NCBI GenBank assembly: GCA_900073065.1
Contig: FJOG01000020.1
Location: 28,859-92,858, forward strand
Length of the DNA: 64,000 nt
Reading direction: 5' to 3'
DNA from: Phialocephala subalpina
Taxonomy: Eukaryota > Ascomycota > Leotiomycetes > Helotiales > Mollisiaceae
Position 1 is the stretch's first letter. Every line of letters begins with the position of its first letter. The notes under the pieces were generated by a model that was not told the origin of the DNA, did not search any database, and saw nothing but the letters and a program-made list of their open reading frames with translations. Of this stretch, positions 1 through 11,754 are shown piece by piece. A program made the translations under genes and the position numbers.

Positions 1-137
1 ACAGAGCGGCAGGATTGGGTGGAACATTGAATCCGCTATTTAGCGCGGCGTTTGGACAACAAAAGCTGGGACATTGGAAGACAGCGTAGCATGCCAGCAC
101 GTTAGGGATACCCGTAATGAATTGATGCCTTTGGATA

Positions 138-1066
138 TCATTGCTTCGCCTCATAATCCCTCCTCCAAATCCTATCCCACTCCTCCCTATCAACTGCAAA
201 CTCCCTCGCATACTCAATCTCAAGCTCGTGCGTTCTTCTTCCAAGCAACACCAGACTATGCAACGGACCGCCCAACTCCTTATCCGCATCACAAAGCTGC
301 TTCAACGTCCCACTAACAAACTTCTCAGTCTTCCCGCCCACCCTCGCTGCCCCAATCGCAAGACTCTCCTCCCCATAAACACCACCAGCACCCTCAATCT
401 TCTTAATATCCTCAATTTCCAACATCTGCTGCGCACAGTGACCAACAGTCATATACCTCGGCGGCTCATAAATCTTCCTTCCCCTCGCCATATTCTCTAA
501 ACTCTGTTCCTTAACCTTGATATCGAGCAAAACCAACGTATGAAGTCCAATATCCCTATTCTCCTTTATTCGATCATAAAACGAGGCTGGTTTCCACGTC
601 TCAGTGAAGAACACCATGCTCACAGTCTGTCCGAAATTATAAAGCTGTAAACCCGTAGCTCCAATCGCAGACATAATACTAGCATTCGGTATCGTTTGAA
701 TTGGGATCTTGAGAGAACGTGCGCGAAGAACGAGATCTGTATGTGTAGTTGCGCCAAAAGGGTCGCCTACAACGAGGAAAGCGACGTCTTCTGTTTGGGC
801 GTTGTGGAGGATGTCGTCGCTGGCAGACTCGACCATTTCTCGGTCTGCGATGATTACTTCGCGGCCATAGTATGTTTCCTACTGTGTATCAGTGTCAGCT
901 CTTGTTTAGAGGAGGGAGAGGAGGGGCATACGAGGATGGATTTGTCGACTAGGAGAATGCTGGTGTAGGCTTCGAGATAGACTCGTGAAGCTTTGCGGAC
1001 GACGTCGAGACCTTTGACTGTGATGTCTGTCTCGTCTGAGAGACCGAGGCCTACGAGGTAAAGCAT
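138..1066 (-). CDS. DPH5: Diphthine methyl ester synthase (DPH5)
   Basis: S-adenosylmethionine-dependent methyltransferase of diphthamide synthesis: it methylates the modified histidine of elongation factor 2 in the cytosol. There are two exons, 932-1066 and 138-878, giving 291 residues, close to the usual 285-300. The protein opens with [20 protein letters not shown] and continues with [15 protein letters not shown], the SAM/substrate loop typical of the family, and ends with a conserved [12 protein letters not shown] tail. The intron uses GTATGC and a CAGTAG acceptor; splicing three bases upstream would give an immediate TAG, so the downstream acceptor was chosen. It lies head to head with SNU23. 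Identity is certain by family; only the exact acceptor is inferred. Confidence 0.95.
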
Positions 1067-1311
1067 CTTGACTGTTGTGTTGCTGGAGAATTACAAAAGC
1101 AGAAAGCCCGAATTCTTGGTGGGGGAGGACTTTTTTGCCCCGCATCAACCGCTTCCGAGGTTTCACCGGCCGAAGCTTCGAAATCTCCAATCTCGAGCTC
1201 GACCTCATCTCTGCATCTCAGACATCCAATACCGCGCCACCACAACTTCCACTCCCCAACACGCAGAATCTTCTTCCTTCCCAGTAGCGCTTCACAAGAA
1301 CAGCAGCAACC
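1067..1311. promoter_or_regulatory. Shared DPH5/SNU23 promoter interval
   Basis: This 245-bp interval separates two divergent start codons, so it must hold both promoters and both 5' UTRs. No specific element stands out. The assignment rests on gene arrangement only. Confidence 0.5.
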
Positions 1312-2019
1312 ATGGCCTCCAAGAAAGGAGCTTACGAAACCAACGCCTCCGACACCGACTTCCGCAAAAAATACGACCGCGCCGAATACGCCCAAAAAGC
1401 CAAAGACCGAGAAGCCAAAGAAAAAGAGGAATCCAAAGCCCGCTACGAAGCCAAACTTGCCGGCAAAAAATACTACGCTCCCCTCACCGGCGACGAAACT
1501 CTCACCCAAGCCCGCGCCTCCCGACTCGACGTTAGCCAAAATGTAGGCAAAGTGATGCTGATGCCTGCGGGCGCGGCGACTGGGAAGAGAGGTAGAGGAG
1601 CAGGATTCTATTGTGCAGATTGTGATTTGACGTTTAAGGATAATTTGCAGTGGGTCGAGCATGAGAATAGTATGCAGCATCTTAGGGCGATTGGGCAGAC
1701 GGGGGAGGTTAAGAGGGCTACGGCGGAGGAGGTTAGGGAGAGGATTGAGAGGATTTGGGAGGCGATGGTGAATGAGAAGAAGGAGGATGTTAAGACGTTG
1801 GGGGAGAGGTTGGAGATTAGGAAGGAGGAGGATGAGAAGCAAAGGGAGGAGAGAAGGGGAAAGAGAAAGGCGTTAGTGGAGAGGCAAAGGGCGGAGAAAG
1901 AGAAGGAGGTGCAAATCAAGAAGGAATATGGGGAGGATGTTAGGATTGAGGGAGAGCACGATGAGGATGATATGATGGCGAGCATGGGTATCACCGGATT
2001 TGGGTCGTCAAAGAAATGA
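1312..2019 (+). CDS. SNU23: U4/U6.U5 tri-snRNP zinc-finger protein Snu23/ZMAT2
   Basis: Spliceosome component of the tri-snRNP and pre-B complex in the nucleus. It is a single exon of 235 residues. The N-terminal half has the family signature (SDTDFRKKYDRAEY, then GKKYYAPL). A U1-type C2H2 finger follows, with C101, C104, H117 and H123 (FYCADCDL...EHENSMQH). The C-terminal third is a long charged Glu/Lys/Arg coiled region ending in an acidic MMASMGITGFGSSKK tail, as in yeast and human homologues. The start codon is the first ATG, preceded by CAACC. No introns are visible. Confidence 0.94.
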   Translation: MASKKGAYETNASDTDFRKKYDRAEYAQKAKDREAKEKEESKARYEAKLAGKKYYAPLTGDETLTQARASRLDVSQNVGKVMLMPAGAATGKRGRGAGFYCADCDLTFKDNLQWVEHENSMQHLRAIGQTGEVKRATAEEVRERIERIWEAMVNEKKEDVKTLGERLEIRKEEDEKQREERRGKRKALVERQRAEKEKEVQIKKEYGEDVRIEGEHDEDDMMASMGITGFGSSKK

Positions 2020-2301
2020 TTCTACGTGGTAGGCCACGTTGGAACAGCTATATGGGGTGGGGGTGTTACATTGTCCAGCACAAGATTGGGACATCACGGG
2101 TAGTGGAACGAGATTATTCTTGGTATTGGTGTTGAAGGTAATCAAATTGCATCTCATCAATTTATCTAATGAACCTATTGTTCGAAATCACTAACACGCG
2201 AATCTAGTCGAGGAGTATTCACGCTTCCAATCGGATTGCGGGCCAGAATTCCACCCAAGGCTGGGACATGAAAAGTGCTGGCACGCTGCTTACAAGCCGG
2301 G

Positions 2302-2997
2302 TTAGATCACACCACCTTGTGCGTCGCAGAAGTAGACTGTAGGCGGTGCCGTGAGCCGCTCACACCGTGTCAACTGAATTTGGTTGACGATGCCTAACCA
2401 GAAATCTTGGACAGCACTGGCCACTCTATTTCTCCAATTGTGTCGCCCATGGGGGCCCATCTGGGCCATCTGCCAAGGGTCCAGGTCCTGGTAGTAGAAG
2501 GTCTCCATAGTCTGGAATGGCATTAGCTGGTTGGGAAGATCGAAGATGTAAGAATTCCCGTTACGAAGGGACAACGAGTGCTCGAGCGTCATGACATTGC
2601 GGGCCATGTTGATATCTTGCATGATGGTTGGTGTCAACGTTGCGCTAAATGTCCATCTACTGAAGCCGACCAATTGCAAGAGGTCTCGTTCCATGTTGAA
2701 ATACAGTCTACGACCTTGGATGGCACCGAAGTGTAGATCGTTGTACTGTAAGGCAATCTCGCGAGAACGTCCACAACCATGCAACATTGGTGGAATGCCA
2801 GATGTTGAGATTGTGAATACTCCTGGGTTGGCGAACGAGACCGATGCGATTCGGACGATGATCTGTTCCTGGTCCTCTTGTACTAGAGCCCAGACCATCT
2901 CTTGCAATTCCTTGGGAAGTTGCGGGAACCGAAGGAAGGTGCGTGCTGGTACAGTGAGATCCATGCCGTTGCTTGGGGTGGGGTTTTGCTGCGCCAT
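2302..2997 (-). CDS. 2EXR domain-containing protein
   Basis: Single-exon protein of 231 residues. Residues about 20-45 carry the 2EXR hallmark (FLRFPQLPKELQEMVWALV), a fungus-specific relative of the F-box start found in large paralogous families. Their biochemical role is unknown. The rest alternates short aromatic stretches with SRWTF and RRLYFNMERDLL, consistent with family members. There is no signal peptide or membrane segment. The next gene on either side is unrelated. The function cannot be named beyond the domain. Confidence 0.75.
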   Translation of the reverse strand: MAQQNPTPSNGMDLTVPARTFLRFPQLPKELQEMVWALVQEDQEQIIVRIASVSFANPGVFTISTSGIPPMLHGCGRSREIALQYNDLHFGAIQGRRLYFNMERDLLQLVGFSRWTFSATLTPTIMQDINMARNVMTLEHSLSLRNGNSYIFDLPNQLMPFQTMETFYYQDLDPWQMAQMGPHGRHNWRNRVASAVQDFWLGIVNQIQLTRCERLTAPPTVYFCDAQGGVI

Positions 2998-4347
2998 GTT
3001 GAGTTGGCGTAATTGAGGAAGTGAGGGGTACTTCTAAATGAGTTCTTGCTCAAAAGTTTCGGCTTTCTGGGTTAAGAATATCTTGAAATCTACGTGTGTT
3101 CGGATGGTTTCAAAATCGAAATTACTTGGGACCGTCTCCCGGTTTTCTGCCCGGAAGGCCATTCTGTTTACTTTCCAAATAGGCGTGATAACGGGCTGTT
3201 CGTTTGTTCAAGCATCAATTCGCAAGCTCGTACGTCGATGTTCTTACCGTGTGAGGAGCTGTCTCAATCATATACGGTCCGAATTGGGGCAAAACGAGGC
3301 ACCTGAAAACAGCAAGACATGGCAAGACAGATCCAGAGACAGCCAAGCTGCTTGTGCTGTTCGTCCATTGAGGAAGGATGTTCATCGAATGTCCATCATG
3401 TTCCTGGATATCGTGGACAGCAAGAGTTCTCAGTCTGCCATGCATCCACTTACCCGAGTCAGGGCTGCTGGCGGAACAACGAGCCTTCTGCTCCTTGTAC
3501 TGTACTTTAAATGTGCCTGTTTCTACATTGCAACTGCCATTACTGCATCTTGTCCTATCTACGTTGGCGTGCGAGTTTACTTTGGGGCAGCTGTTATATG
3601 GAGCAAGGCTTGATGGCCTTTTCTGAACAATTCGACAGCAACTGTCTGTTTTGACCTGGGAGAATTCCTGAAAATCAGATATTGATCAATGCTTCTCCGT
3701 GGGAGACAGTTGAACGGGTGAGAAATTAGACAGCTCCCGTTTTACATTGCTTACCATTATTTGAGATGCGCCTTGCGGAGTCGCAGTGTTGTGTTTGCGT
3801 AGTCCTTTGTTCTGTCAGCGAGAACAGGGCTTAGTGGCCCTATCCTGACAAAGGACGTTGACACTGCCATTGCGCGTCGCCGAGTTTCTTGCCAATGGGA
3901 GGATTTTTTTTTCCCCTTCCCGATTGACTTTCCCAAGTTGAAAGCTATGTATTGATGACTTAACTTGTGTCGCTAAATTTTTCCATTTCTCGTTGACCAT
4001 TTTAAGAAGTATTTACAGGACAAATCCTTGAATATAAAACATCATGCTTTTATGCTTTGACTAGGCCTCCAGGCCTCAACGCAGTACCATAACAAGTGAA
4101 TTTCCATGCAATGCATTATAGTCCGAATACCGCGCTTCTTGATTCTCCTTGCAAGCTTTTTCTGTTCTTGGCTAAATATGAAAGATGTAGATCTGGAATA
4201 ATTATGAACAGCAATGCGTGCAGCGAGCAACGCGGGGTATCAATATATACATGTCAACTCGAACGTCTTGAAAGCAAATGGCAATTCCAGAACGCGAGTT
4301 TTGATGATGGCAAAGAATTGAAAGAAGATGTGATGTATATGCAATCA
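2998..4347. other. Intergenic, no gene recognised
   Basis: About 1.35 kb between the 2EXR gene and the 3' end of the kinase-vWA gene. Open frames of up to 191 codons exist on the plus strand near 3.0-3.6 kb. They show no family signature and no plausible splice partners, so they are not called. Confidence 0.6.
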
Positions 4348-7300
4348 TCAAATGCCTCCAGCTACCATGGCGCTGCTGGAAGCAAATGGAACGTCGTCAA
4401 ATGACGCGTTGATTGACCCAAGCAGCATCTTCCAAACATTGCCATTTGAGGGTTCAGCATCAACAATGTCCCTATTTTTTCAACAGCCATATTAGCAATA
4501 GGTTCTCAATCAGGAATTTTGTTGACGGAAATTACTTACAACTGTTCGTCTTCGGACAGTCCTTTGATCTTAAGATTATCATCAAGATCCACGAGCCTTT
4601 GTACACCTGTAGGGTCATTTCCAAATCGAATGAACTGGATCCCAACTTGCCCCTTGCCCATGTTGAAGCCTCTGAGAGTCTTAACCAGTGTCCGAATAGG
4701 TGTTGCAGCATCGCACTTGTGTTGCCATACCCCATCAGTCAGAATATACAAACTCAGAGGCCGGACATTGACGCGTGCGTGCGAAGCTATCCCAGAGCCG
4801 TGTAGGCGGCCGAGCTTCTCCTCGTACTTGGTGAGAATCCTGTTCAAGGCGTTGCCGACATTGGATTTTCCCAAGGGTGTGGTTGCATTGAGTGATGCAA
4901 CTAGCTTCGAGGAATCTTTCGATTGTACTGGTTTGGGCGAGATGGTATAACTCAACTCTATGCCATCAGGATCGCAGTTTTTGACAACGTAAGCCAGACC
5001 CCCTACCAAAGCTACCAATTCTGGCCAATACGGTTTCATGGATACTGCATCGTCTACTAAAAACGCCTAATACTTGTCAGTTACGATGTCTACTAGGTAA
5101 GCCGAAAAGAGTACTGACGTGGTCCCTTTTTGCAAGCTCAGCGTCCCGTAAGTATTGATACGGGAGTTGAGGACGAGGTCCGAAACGCGAACGAAATTTG
5201 CTTCTCATGCTTTCTCTCCAAGTCAATAGCTCTGCGACGGATAATTGAGGCATCTCTTGATCCGTCGCGTCTGGCCGATGCTGAGCAAGTTTCTGAGTGG
5301 ACAGGGACTTTCTCAAGATCGGCTCAGAATCTAAAGTTCTTTGCGCATGATTCTTATTTGTACGAGATGACGCGGCTTCGGAGAACATCGTCCCTCTTCG
5401 ACCTCGATCTGACCCGCGAGGATCAAAGTCTCGTTGGCGAGAGTCATAGTCCATATGGGAGGTATTTCGTAATCTATATGGAATTTGCTCGTAGTCTTCA
5501 AAGGACCCAGGTACCGTGGTATGTACGTCTGGGTGTGGGAATGCCGTTTCATCGGCTTCACTTCCCAAAATATTTCTGTTGTCGTATTGATTCGAGCTTG
5601 TTTCTTCCATGATCTGAAGGTCTTTAGAACGAGCATATTCAGCTAGGCCTTCCGGATCTGAAAATGAAACGCCTTTGTGTGTAGAACGTCGTCCCGGATA
5701 GCCAGATTGAGGTTGCGTGTAGGGTCGAGAATATTGCTTGCCAGATGAGCTACTTCGATTCCCTATGAGGCCAGGTCGTCCGCTACCGTTCGTTGTTATA
5801 CTGTCTGGACTTCGGTCACGACGGACCCCTTCAGCTATGCGGTGGTATTCAGAATCCGAATCGGCACGGAACGACTGTCTGAAGTTGTTGACCGAGCCCT
5901 GCGCTATTCCTTGTGGTCGGGGTGGGGGTGGACCTGATGGAAGCTCTGGTGGCTGGTGGGGAGAAGATGGACTTGACGCCATGCTGCTCGAAGGACCGGC
6001 GATCTTTCCTCTTTCCTTGCCCAGTCGAGCTCTGGCACCTTGAACCATCGTTTGAGATCTGGTCCAGCATTGCTGAGCGTTCAAGCGGCCCTCATGTTTG
6101 ACTAGCAAATAAGAAACTAAATCCAACACATCCTTGGTGATATAGTCGGAAGCACGAAGAACTGCAAGGCTGTCCTGGTGGAACTCCTTCACGACATCAA
6201 GCAATCTCTCGCCATCATGAAAACAGCCACCACCGCCATTATCAACGCCAGCTTGTTCGGCATGAGCTTTCCGGGTTGCCCGATATTTCAGTAGTTCATC
6301 GTAGCCGTTGGCAATCCAGACTGCAGCTTCACTGAATACACAGCCCAACGACCACATATCGACGCTCTGCTCGATTTTGATTGTGTTGTTTTGGGTTCGC
6401 CTGTCACCCCTGTGGCATTCGGGAGCTCCTGTATCCATTGTTAGACACAGCTAAGAAGTTTGAGCAAGCAGATCCTTACCGTATGCAAGAGTCCCATGAG
6501 CATCATTAGATGTAACCGGGCCATGGCCGTTTAAAGCCTTTTGGAAGTGACTTAGTCCGAGATCAGCAAGCTTGAAGTCCCATTCGTATGGGGAAGCATC
6601 TGACTTGCTGACGACAAGTATATTCGCAGGCTTCAAGTCTTGATGAAATCTATTTCGGCTTAGCAATTGATGTTTCTAGTAATTTCAGACCACTATACCC
6701 ATGCAGTACTAGGGAGCCTTCTTCTATGTTTCTGAAATCGAGATTATGAATCCTCCCAACGGCCCAGATATTCTTAAACAGACCATCCCAGAAGTTGATG
6801 ATGTCTTCGCTCTGTATTGGGGGCCGGCAGTCCTTAAAGTATCGCTCTAAGGTTCCCTTATCAGCGTATTCGAGTATTATGTTGAAGGTATTTCCTTGAC
6901 AAAAGCTCCCATAGAACCCGATCAGATTTGAATCCTGATGCTTCAACCTTCGAAATGCGGCTGTCTCGTTGTTATAGTATGTCTCAGCCTCTGCAGTCAT
7001 GTAGGTCTTGAGCACGTAGGCATGGCATCGAGGATCATTCGTAGCCTAGGCAGTTATTAGCAGACATCCAGGCAGCCTAGATTCAAAGAGTATCTTACCA
7101 ACTTCTTAGGGTCAAGTTTGTCGTATGAAGGATGAAGCCTTATCATATGCAACACAGCACTCCCTCCCTCTGCCAGTCTCTCTTTGTGAATTATAGGTAG
7201 TAATTGGTCCTTGTGGTAGTGGATGTTCGCCATCGGGCTGCTGAATACAGCAGCGCAGAACTTCCATTGCTCGCCGCAAAATGCGCCGAAGAAAGACGTC

Positions 7301-7677
7301 TCGTCGGTATTGGTAGGGAAATACGATGGTGGGCCATTCTGTGGCTCGAATGGCAACTTCTTATCAGCAAGACTTTCGTAGTGCGAGAAATGAGAGATGA
7401 ATCGGCCCTTCCCAATTTCGACCAATATGCAGAAGGCTTTGATGTAATTCTGGAGAATAACTTCGGGGTCCACAGGAGATTCATCTGGGGAGAATAGAGC
7501 GTTGAGGAGGCGCTTCAGCCTTATACAATTGTTTTCCTTAAAGTAGTCTTCAATCTTCTTCAACGGCATAAAAGCAGGACGCCTGTCGGATTTCGGATCG
7601 AGAACAGAGTTCGAAACGTTCGTCTGCACCCACCCCAAGAAGGCCTGGATTGCGTCGTGCTCATCGGGCTGTGCCAT
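4348..7677 (-). CDS. Protein kinase fused to a von Willebrand A-like domain
   Basis: Six exons: 7099-7677, 6699-7045, 6480-6649, 5119-6428, 4540-5066 and 4348-4471. All junctions are in phase, giving 1018 residues. Residues 1-193 are helical and of unknown type. A kinase domain follows (about 194-480) with the active-site loop FHQDLKPAN near 309, where HQD replaces HRD. DLG replaces DFG near 337, and then come GTLAYGAPEC and SVDMWSLGCVF. Residues about 500-800 are a disordered linker with PPELPSGPPPPRPQG. From about 802 there is a vWA fold with a MIDAS-like start (FLVDDAVSM) and a buried strand LYILTDG. Catalytic Asp and Lys positions look intact, so it is probably active. The kinase-vWA fusion is seen in Pezizomycotina; its substrate is not known. 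Confidence 0.82.
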
Positions 7678-8277
7678 CGCGTGGGGGTACTAGCAGGAAT
7701 CGAATAATCTGATATTGTTTCCCGTCCGTGTCGCGTCGTCCGTGTTCGCGCAGATCTTCGCTGCGGGCTCTGGCACACTGACTGGAGAGATGGTCTGCTT
7801 GCGATGCGACTGAAGAGTGCGCGAAAGACCGCCATACTGGCTCACACCAGGCTGGGGATGTCTTTCAGAGCCAGCCTCAAACCCCAGATGACTAAGTAAG
7901 ATGAATGGGGAAACAATTGGAAAGGCGAATGCCAAGGATCTGCACCGAACAGGGGGCGGTGCGGGCCTTCCGCCTATCAAACCTGCTGCAGCTGAAGCTT
8001 GAACTTTGACAGGGCTTCTCCGAGACCCGGCCAGTGCAACCTGATCATTGCATGCAATTGGGGGATCGCCAATAGTCTTTCTGCAGTGCTGCAAGGCTTT
8101 CGATCTCTCACCGGAGATATCAGTTCACAAATACTAAGTTACACATGCATCTTTTCCCACGTGACACTCCCTTTTTCTTCCTTCAACGAAGCAACTCCCG
8201 TACAATGCCCTTAACAATTGCGAATTATGCACATAATAGAGAGTTTGAAAGGCCAACTGAACCTTGATTGACATTGC
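7678..8277. other. Interval upstream of the kinase-vWA gene
   Basis: 600 bp holding the promoter of the kinase-vWA gene and the 3' end of the CorA-like gene. A CACGTG palindrome lies near 8158. No coding signal is seen. Confidence 0.5.
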
Positions 8278-10308
8278 TCACACCATCTCAAGCCTTTCCT
8301 TCTTTTTTCGTCGTTCCTTTCGGTCAACCCACCAATATACTCCGTACCAGGAGATGAATACGATGAAGGTAAGTGGTATTGTTATTTCCATATATAGTTG
8401 CAGAGCAGCAACTTGAAAATCTTCTTGGGACTTATTAGAGCTATCTCTTTGAAACTTGACGATGTCCGTGCTCATGATTGTCCGCATATGTACGTCAGCA
8501 CGGTCAACGACAACGTGATGATTGGAGAGCTCCTTCACATACCGAGATAAACGTTCCTGGGAGGAAGAACAAGGTAACCAGGGTTATGATCTTCATCGAG
8601 ACCGTTTCTTGATTCGTCTTTTGAGCAATAACATGCATATCTTTGGTCATTAATTCCATCTTTACAGTCGACTGTTGTGCTTTAGTTGCTAGCAGCTTGC
8701 TTGCCTCGGAATTTCGGTAGTCAAGTATCCCATAGAGCTACAAAGGTCAGCCAACACTATCAACAACAAACCTGAAAAACGAACCAAACTCTTCCTGTCG
8801 GCGAGCAGTCTCAGTAAGGTCCTACATCTCGCTTGCTGCATGCGCAGGTCATTCAGGATACTAGCTATCCGACTCCGAAAACGTGCTGTATCTGCTCTGC
8901 ATTCTATAGAGAACTCATCTGGCCAGTGTTCAGACATTCTCACAGAGTGGTAATGAAGCTCCAATTCCGTGAGCACTGTGGTATTAGATTCAAGTATCAA
9001 TAAAACCTCATTGGCTTTGTCTTCCAAGTATTGCACTTTCTGTAGATCGCTGAACGTGAAATTTCCGGCGTCTATCGGACCTTCTTCTCCAGGCGCAAAC
9101 ATCGTAATTGTGGGTCTCATGCGTCCTGCTGAGCGTGGAGGTGGTCCAGATGGTAGCTCAGGTGGAGTCATAGGTCTTGGCTTTTCGAGGATATCGAAGC
9201 TGCCAAAGTCTCTCTTTTCGGAATTTGAGCTTGTGGCTGTGCTCCAGGTGAGAGATTTCATCGGCGTTTCCATTTTAGGGCTACTGGGACTGTCTAGCTT
9301 TACTTCTAGAGTCCGTCGCGTCTTGTTCTGCAAAGCTGCTTCGAGGAAGCTAATATACCATCTCCAATCTTCGCTGCACCAGTCACATATGACTAAGTGC
9401 AATGCTAGAGAAGAGGCGAACGCTCTCGCTGGTGTGTCGAAGTCGTTCACATTACGGAAGCTCTGGGATTCCGTTATCGCCTCCATTCGACTTTTGAGGA
9501 GTTTGTTTCCTTTCACAATCATCCATGTCGCTGCACCTGTTTCGACGTCCAAGGAATGATAGACCGCAGCCTGCCGGATCGACCAGGGCCAGTTCTCTTG
9601 GCCATCTGATTGTTCAACCGATTTCAAACTATATGACATCCGTATTTCTCTACCGGAACGTCCTATTCTCTCGATCTCGAGGCCTTTGTGGAGAGGGTCC
9701 ATCCGACTTTCTTGGCGAAACCCGCCGAAGTGAAAGTCTCGCGCATACTCTTGTCTTCCGAATGGGAAGACAAAGTCAAGAAATGAAGGCATTACTTGAT
9801 GATATGTTAAGGCATATGTAAACATGCACCGACCAGTGTTTAACCACTCTCTTGAATTTGGAGCATGTATGAAACTGTTTCGATGAGAGTGTCAGTCTTT
9901 GACATCACCAAGTTCTCGCTGCCCACCGAGTCATCTCGAAAGAACCTACAAAAACCTGCATTTTGGATCGGGCCGCTCGAGGAAATTTCCTCCCGAAAGG
10001 TGCTTCTTCAGACCATCTAAGCTTCGCAAACAAGCTCCATGGAATCCTACAATCGGATTAACCCCACTCGTATCAGAAACTGAACGCTATGTCGGAATTT
10101 TTGTACTCATCGATTCATCATCATATTCCCATACATCTAGAATTGAAAGATTCTGCTTGCAGAAGAGCACGCTTTCCCGCTCATTCAGTCTCGTAAAATA
10201 CGCGTTCAAATTATGTTCGTAAGTATCGTGATACACGAGGTTTCTGGGGAACAATGCAGCCTCCCCACAAGATTTCGCAAACCATGCTTTGTCCTGCAAA
10301 CTGGACAT
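8278..10308 (-). CDS. CorA-like membrane protein, fungal-specific
   Basis: Five exons: 10107-10308, 9950-10046, 8785-9874, 8543-8737 and 8278-8481, giving 595 residues. The middle has the family block TYHQVMPSFLDFVFPFG. The C-terminus has two membrane helices as in CorA-type channels: MKIITLVTLFFLPGTFIS (about 511-528) and a second one at about 559-580, followed by a basic tail. The GMN motif of true CorA Mg2+ channels is absent at the expected place, so ion transport is not assured. The last intron (8482-8542) has a normal donor and branch site but ends in CGG instead of CAG. If it is not spliced, translation stops soon after the first helix. The start is the first in-frame ATG; an upstream exon cannot be excluded. 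Confidence 0.75.
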
Positions 10309-10584
10309 ATTGGGTCCAAATAGCGACAGATATTTTTGTAGAATGTTCTGTGATACGAGTTTAAGCACGGGTGGATTGTATCTTCACTGCGATGAGGAAA
10401 ATCGGATTGAAAGCTTTAAAAACAACAGTCAACACAGCCCCAAATGAGCCTCAGACAAGTGTCACCCTTGCTGCAGCCCCTGTCACATACAGTACGCGCA
10501 CCCTGCCATCCCCCCGACCAAACAAAACCCCGATTTTTGCCCTGCTGCTTGATCACCCGCTTCATCGCCTTCCCGCCCGAACGA

Positions 10585-10898
10585 TTATTGCTGGTTCGTA
10601 GCTGGCTTTCGTGCGCTCAGCAGGCTCTGTTTCTCTGCCTGTCATCGGATCAGAATGCTACACCTCCACAATCAACCCTACACTTACCTCCTCCAGTGGC
10701 CTCGGAATCCAAAACGCATAATCGTCGTTCATCAGCTGCGACCCTACTGTTAGACCAAAGTTCAACACAACACCCAGTCGAGCAAGGGATCATTACCGTG
10801 ATTTGGAAGTCATAATTTCCAAAGATTGGAACCAAAAAGTCCCGTATGATGGTTTGGTCCAGTCGGTATGCCGTGAAATACTCCCAAACCCACGGCAT
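10585..10898 (-). CDS. Small three-exon hypothetical protein
   Basis: Exons 10797-10898, 10688-10735 and 10585-10638 join in phase 0 into 67 residues (MPWVWEYFTAYRLD... YAFWIPRPLEEAEKQ...). Introns use GTAATG with a CTAAC branch, and GTAAGT with a GACAG acceptor. The aromatic-rich YAFWIPRPLEEAE end suggests a real protein, but I do not recognise the family. The gene may be the tail of a larger one, or a relic. Confidence 0.38.
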
Positions 10899-11754
10899 TG
10901 CTCTTTCTGTCCAGTTTAAACAATGTATTCTGCGAGTGGTATGCGCCTGTCAAGTCAATTGACCGGTGAGACACAGGAAGCGTCGATTCGCCCAGAGAGT
11001 AGATAGGCTTGGCCAAGTCAGTATTCGTAATACTTCAGCACTGCTATGCTGCCGTCAGGAGGCGAGAGCGCTCTGCATTTAATACCCGTGGGCGTTCCGC
11101 GAGGCTCCAGGCTTCCACGAGGCGACCAGCCCCCCAGAACGAGGCATCTTGATACTGCAGCCGGGCGTTAGTCGGTGAGCATCATACCACGAATGATATC
11201 AACTGGTAACGAGGCATATCTCATGTCGCACACGCAGATGTCTGAGCAAGAGATAAGAGCAAATTTGAGTTTGTAAGAGTCACGTGATGCGTAGAATATA
11301 TGCTGGAAATGTGTGGAAGTTAGTTATTTCTCTCTTCTCATTCCATATTCAATACCAAGGCAAATTGAGGATCGAAAATCCCATTGTCAGCCGTATGTAT
11401 CGTTACTTCGGGCTTAAGCTACACGTTTACCAACTATTCATTATCACGTGGGACTTGATATTCCTAACACCTTCCAATGAAGATCATGCACTGTACCTAA
11501 GTGGCAAATAGCTCCATCATTCTCATCGACTTAAGTATTGCATGCGCTTCGATTGTTGTGCTGGCCAAAGTCACACTAATCCTTCTAAGCGAGTAACCTC
11601 CTTTTCAAGGTTATGAGGGGCTCACAAGCGAGCATTGAAGATGCAAATACAAACCCTTACAAAGTTGTGCTATGATAAAATTTACTTTCTACTCCATAAA
11701 ATCATCCAGCTGAGCCCGCAAGAATGTCCGGGATCTCTTTCTGATTGATTGACA
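10899..11754. other. Intergenic, nothing recognised
   Basis: About 850 bp, rather AT-rich, with no convincing coding signal on either strand. Two CACGTG palindromes occur near 11281 and 11446. Confidence 0.5.

Noticed and set aside
1..137. Possible gene left of DPH5
   Set aside because: Only short frames; taken as the DPH5 3' flank.
3038..3613. Open frame of 191 codons downstream of the 2EXR gene
   Set aside because: No motif, biased composition and several overlapping frames on both strands; no splice partners.
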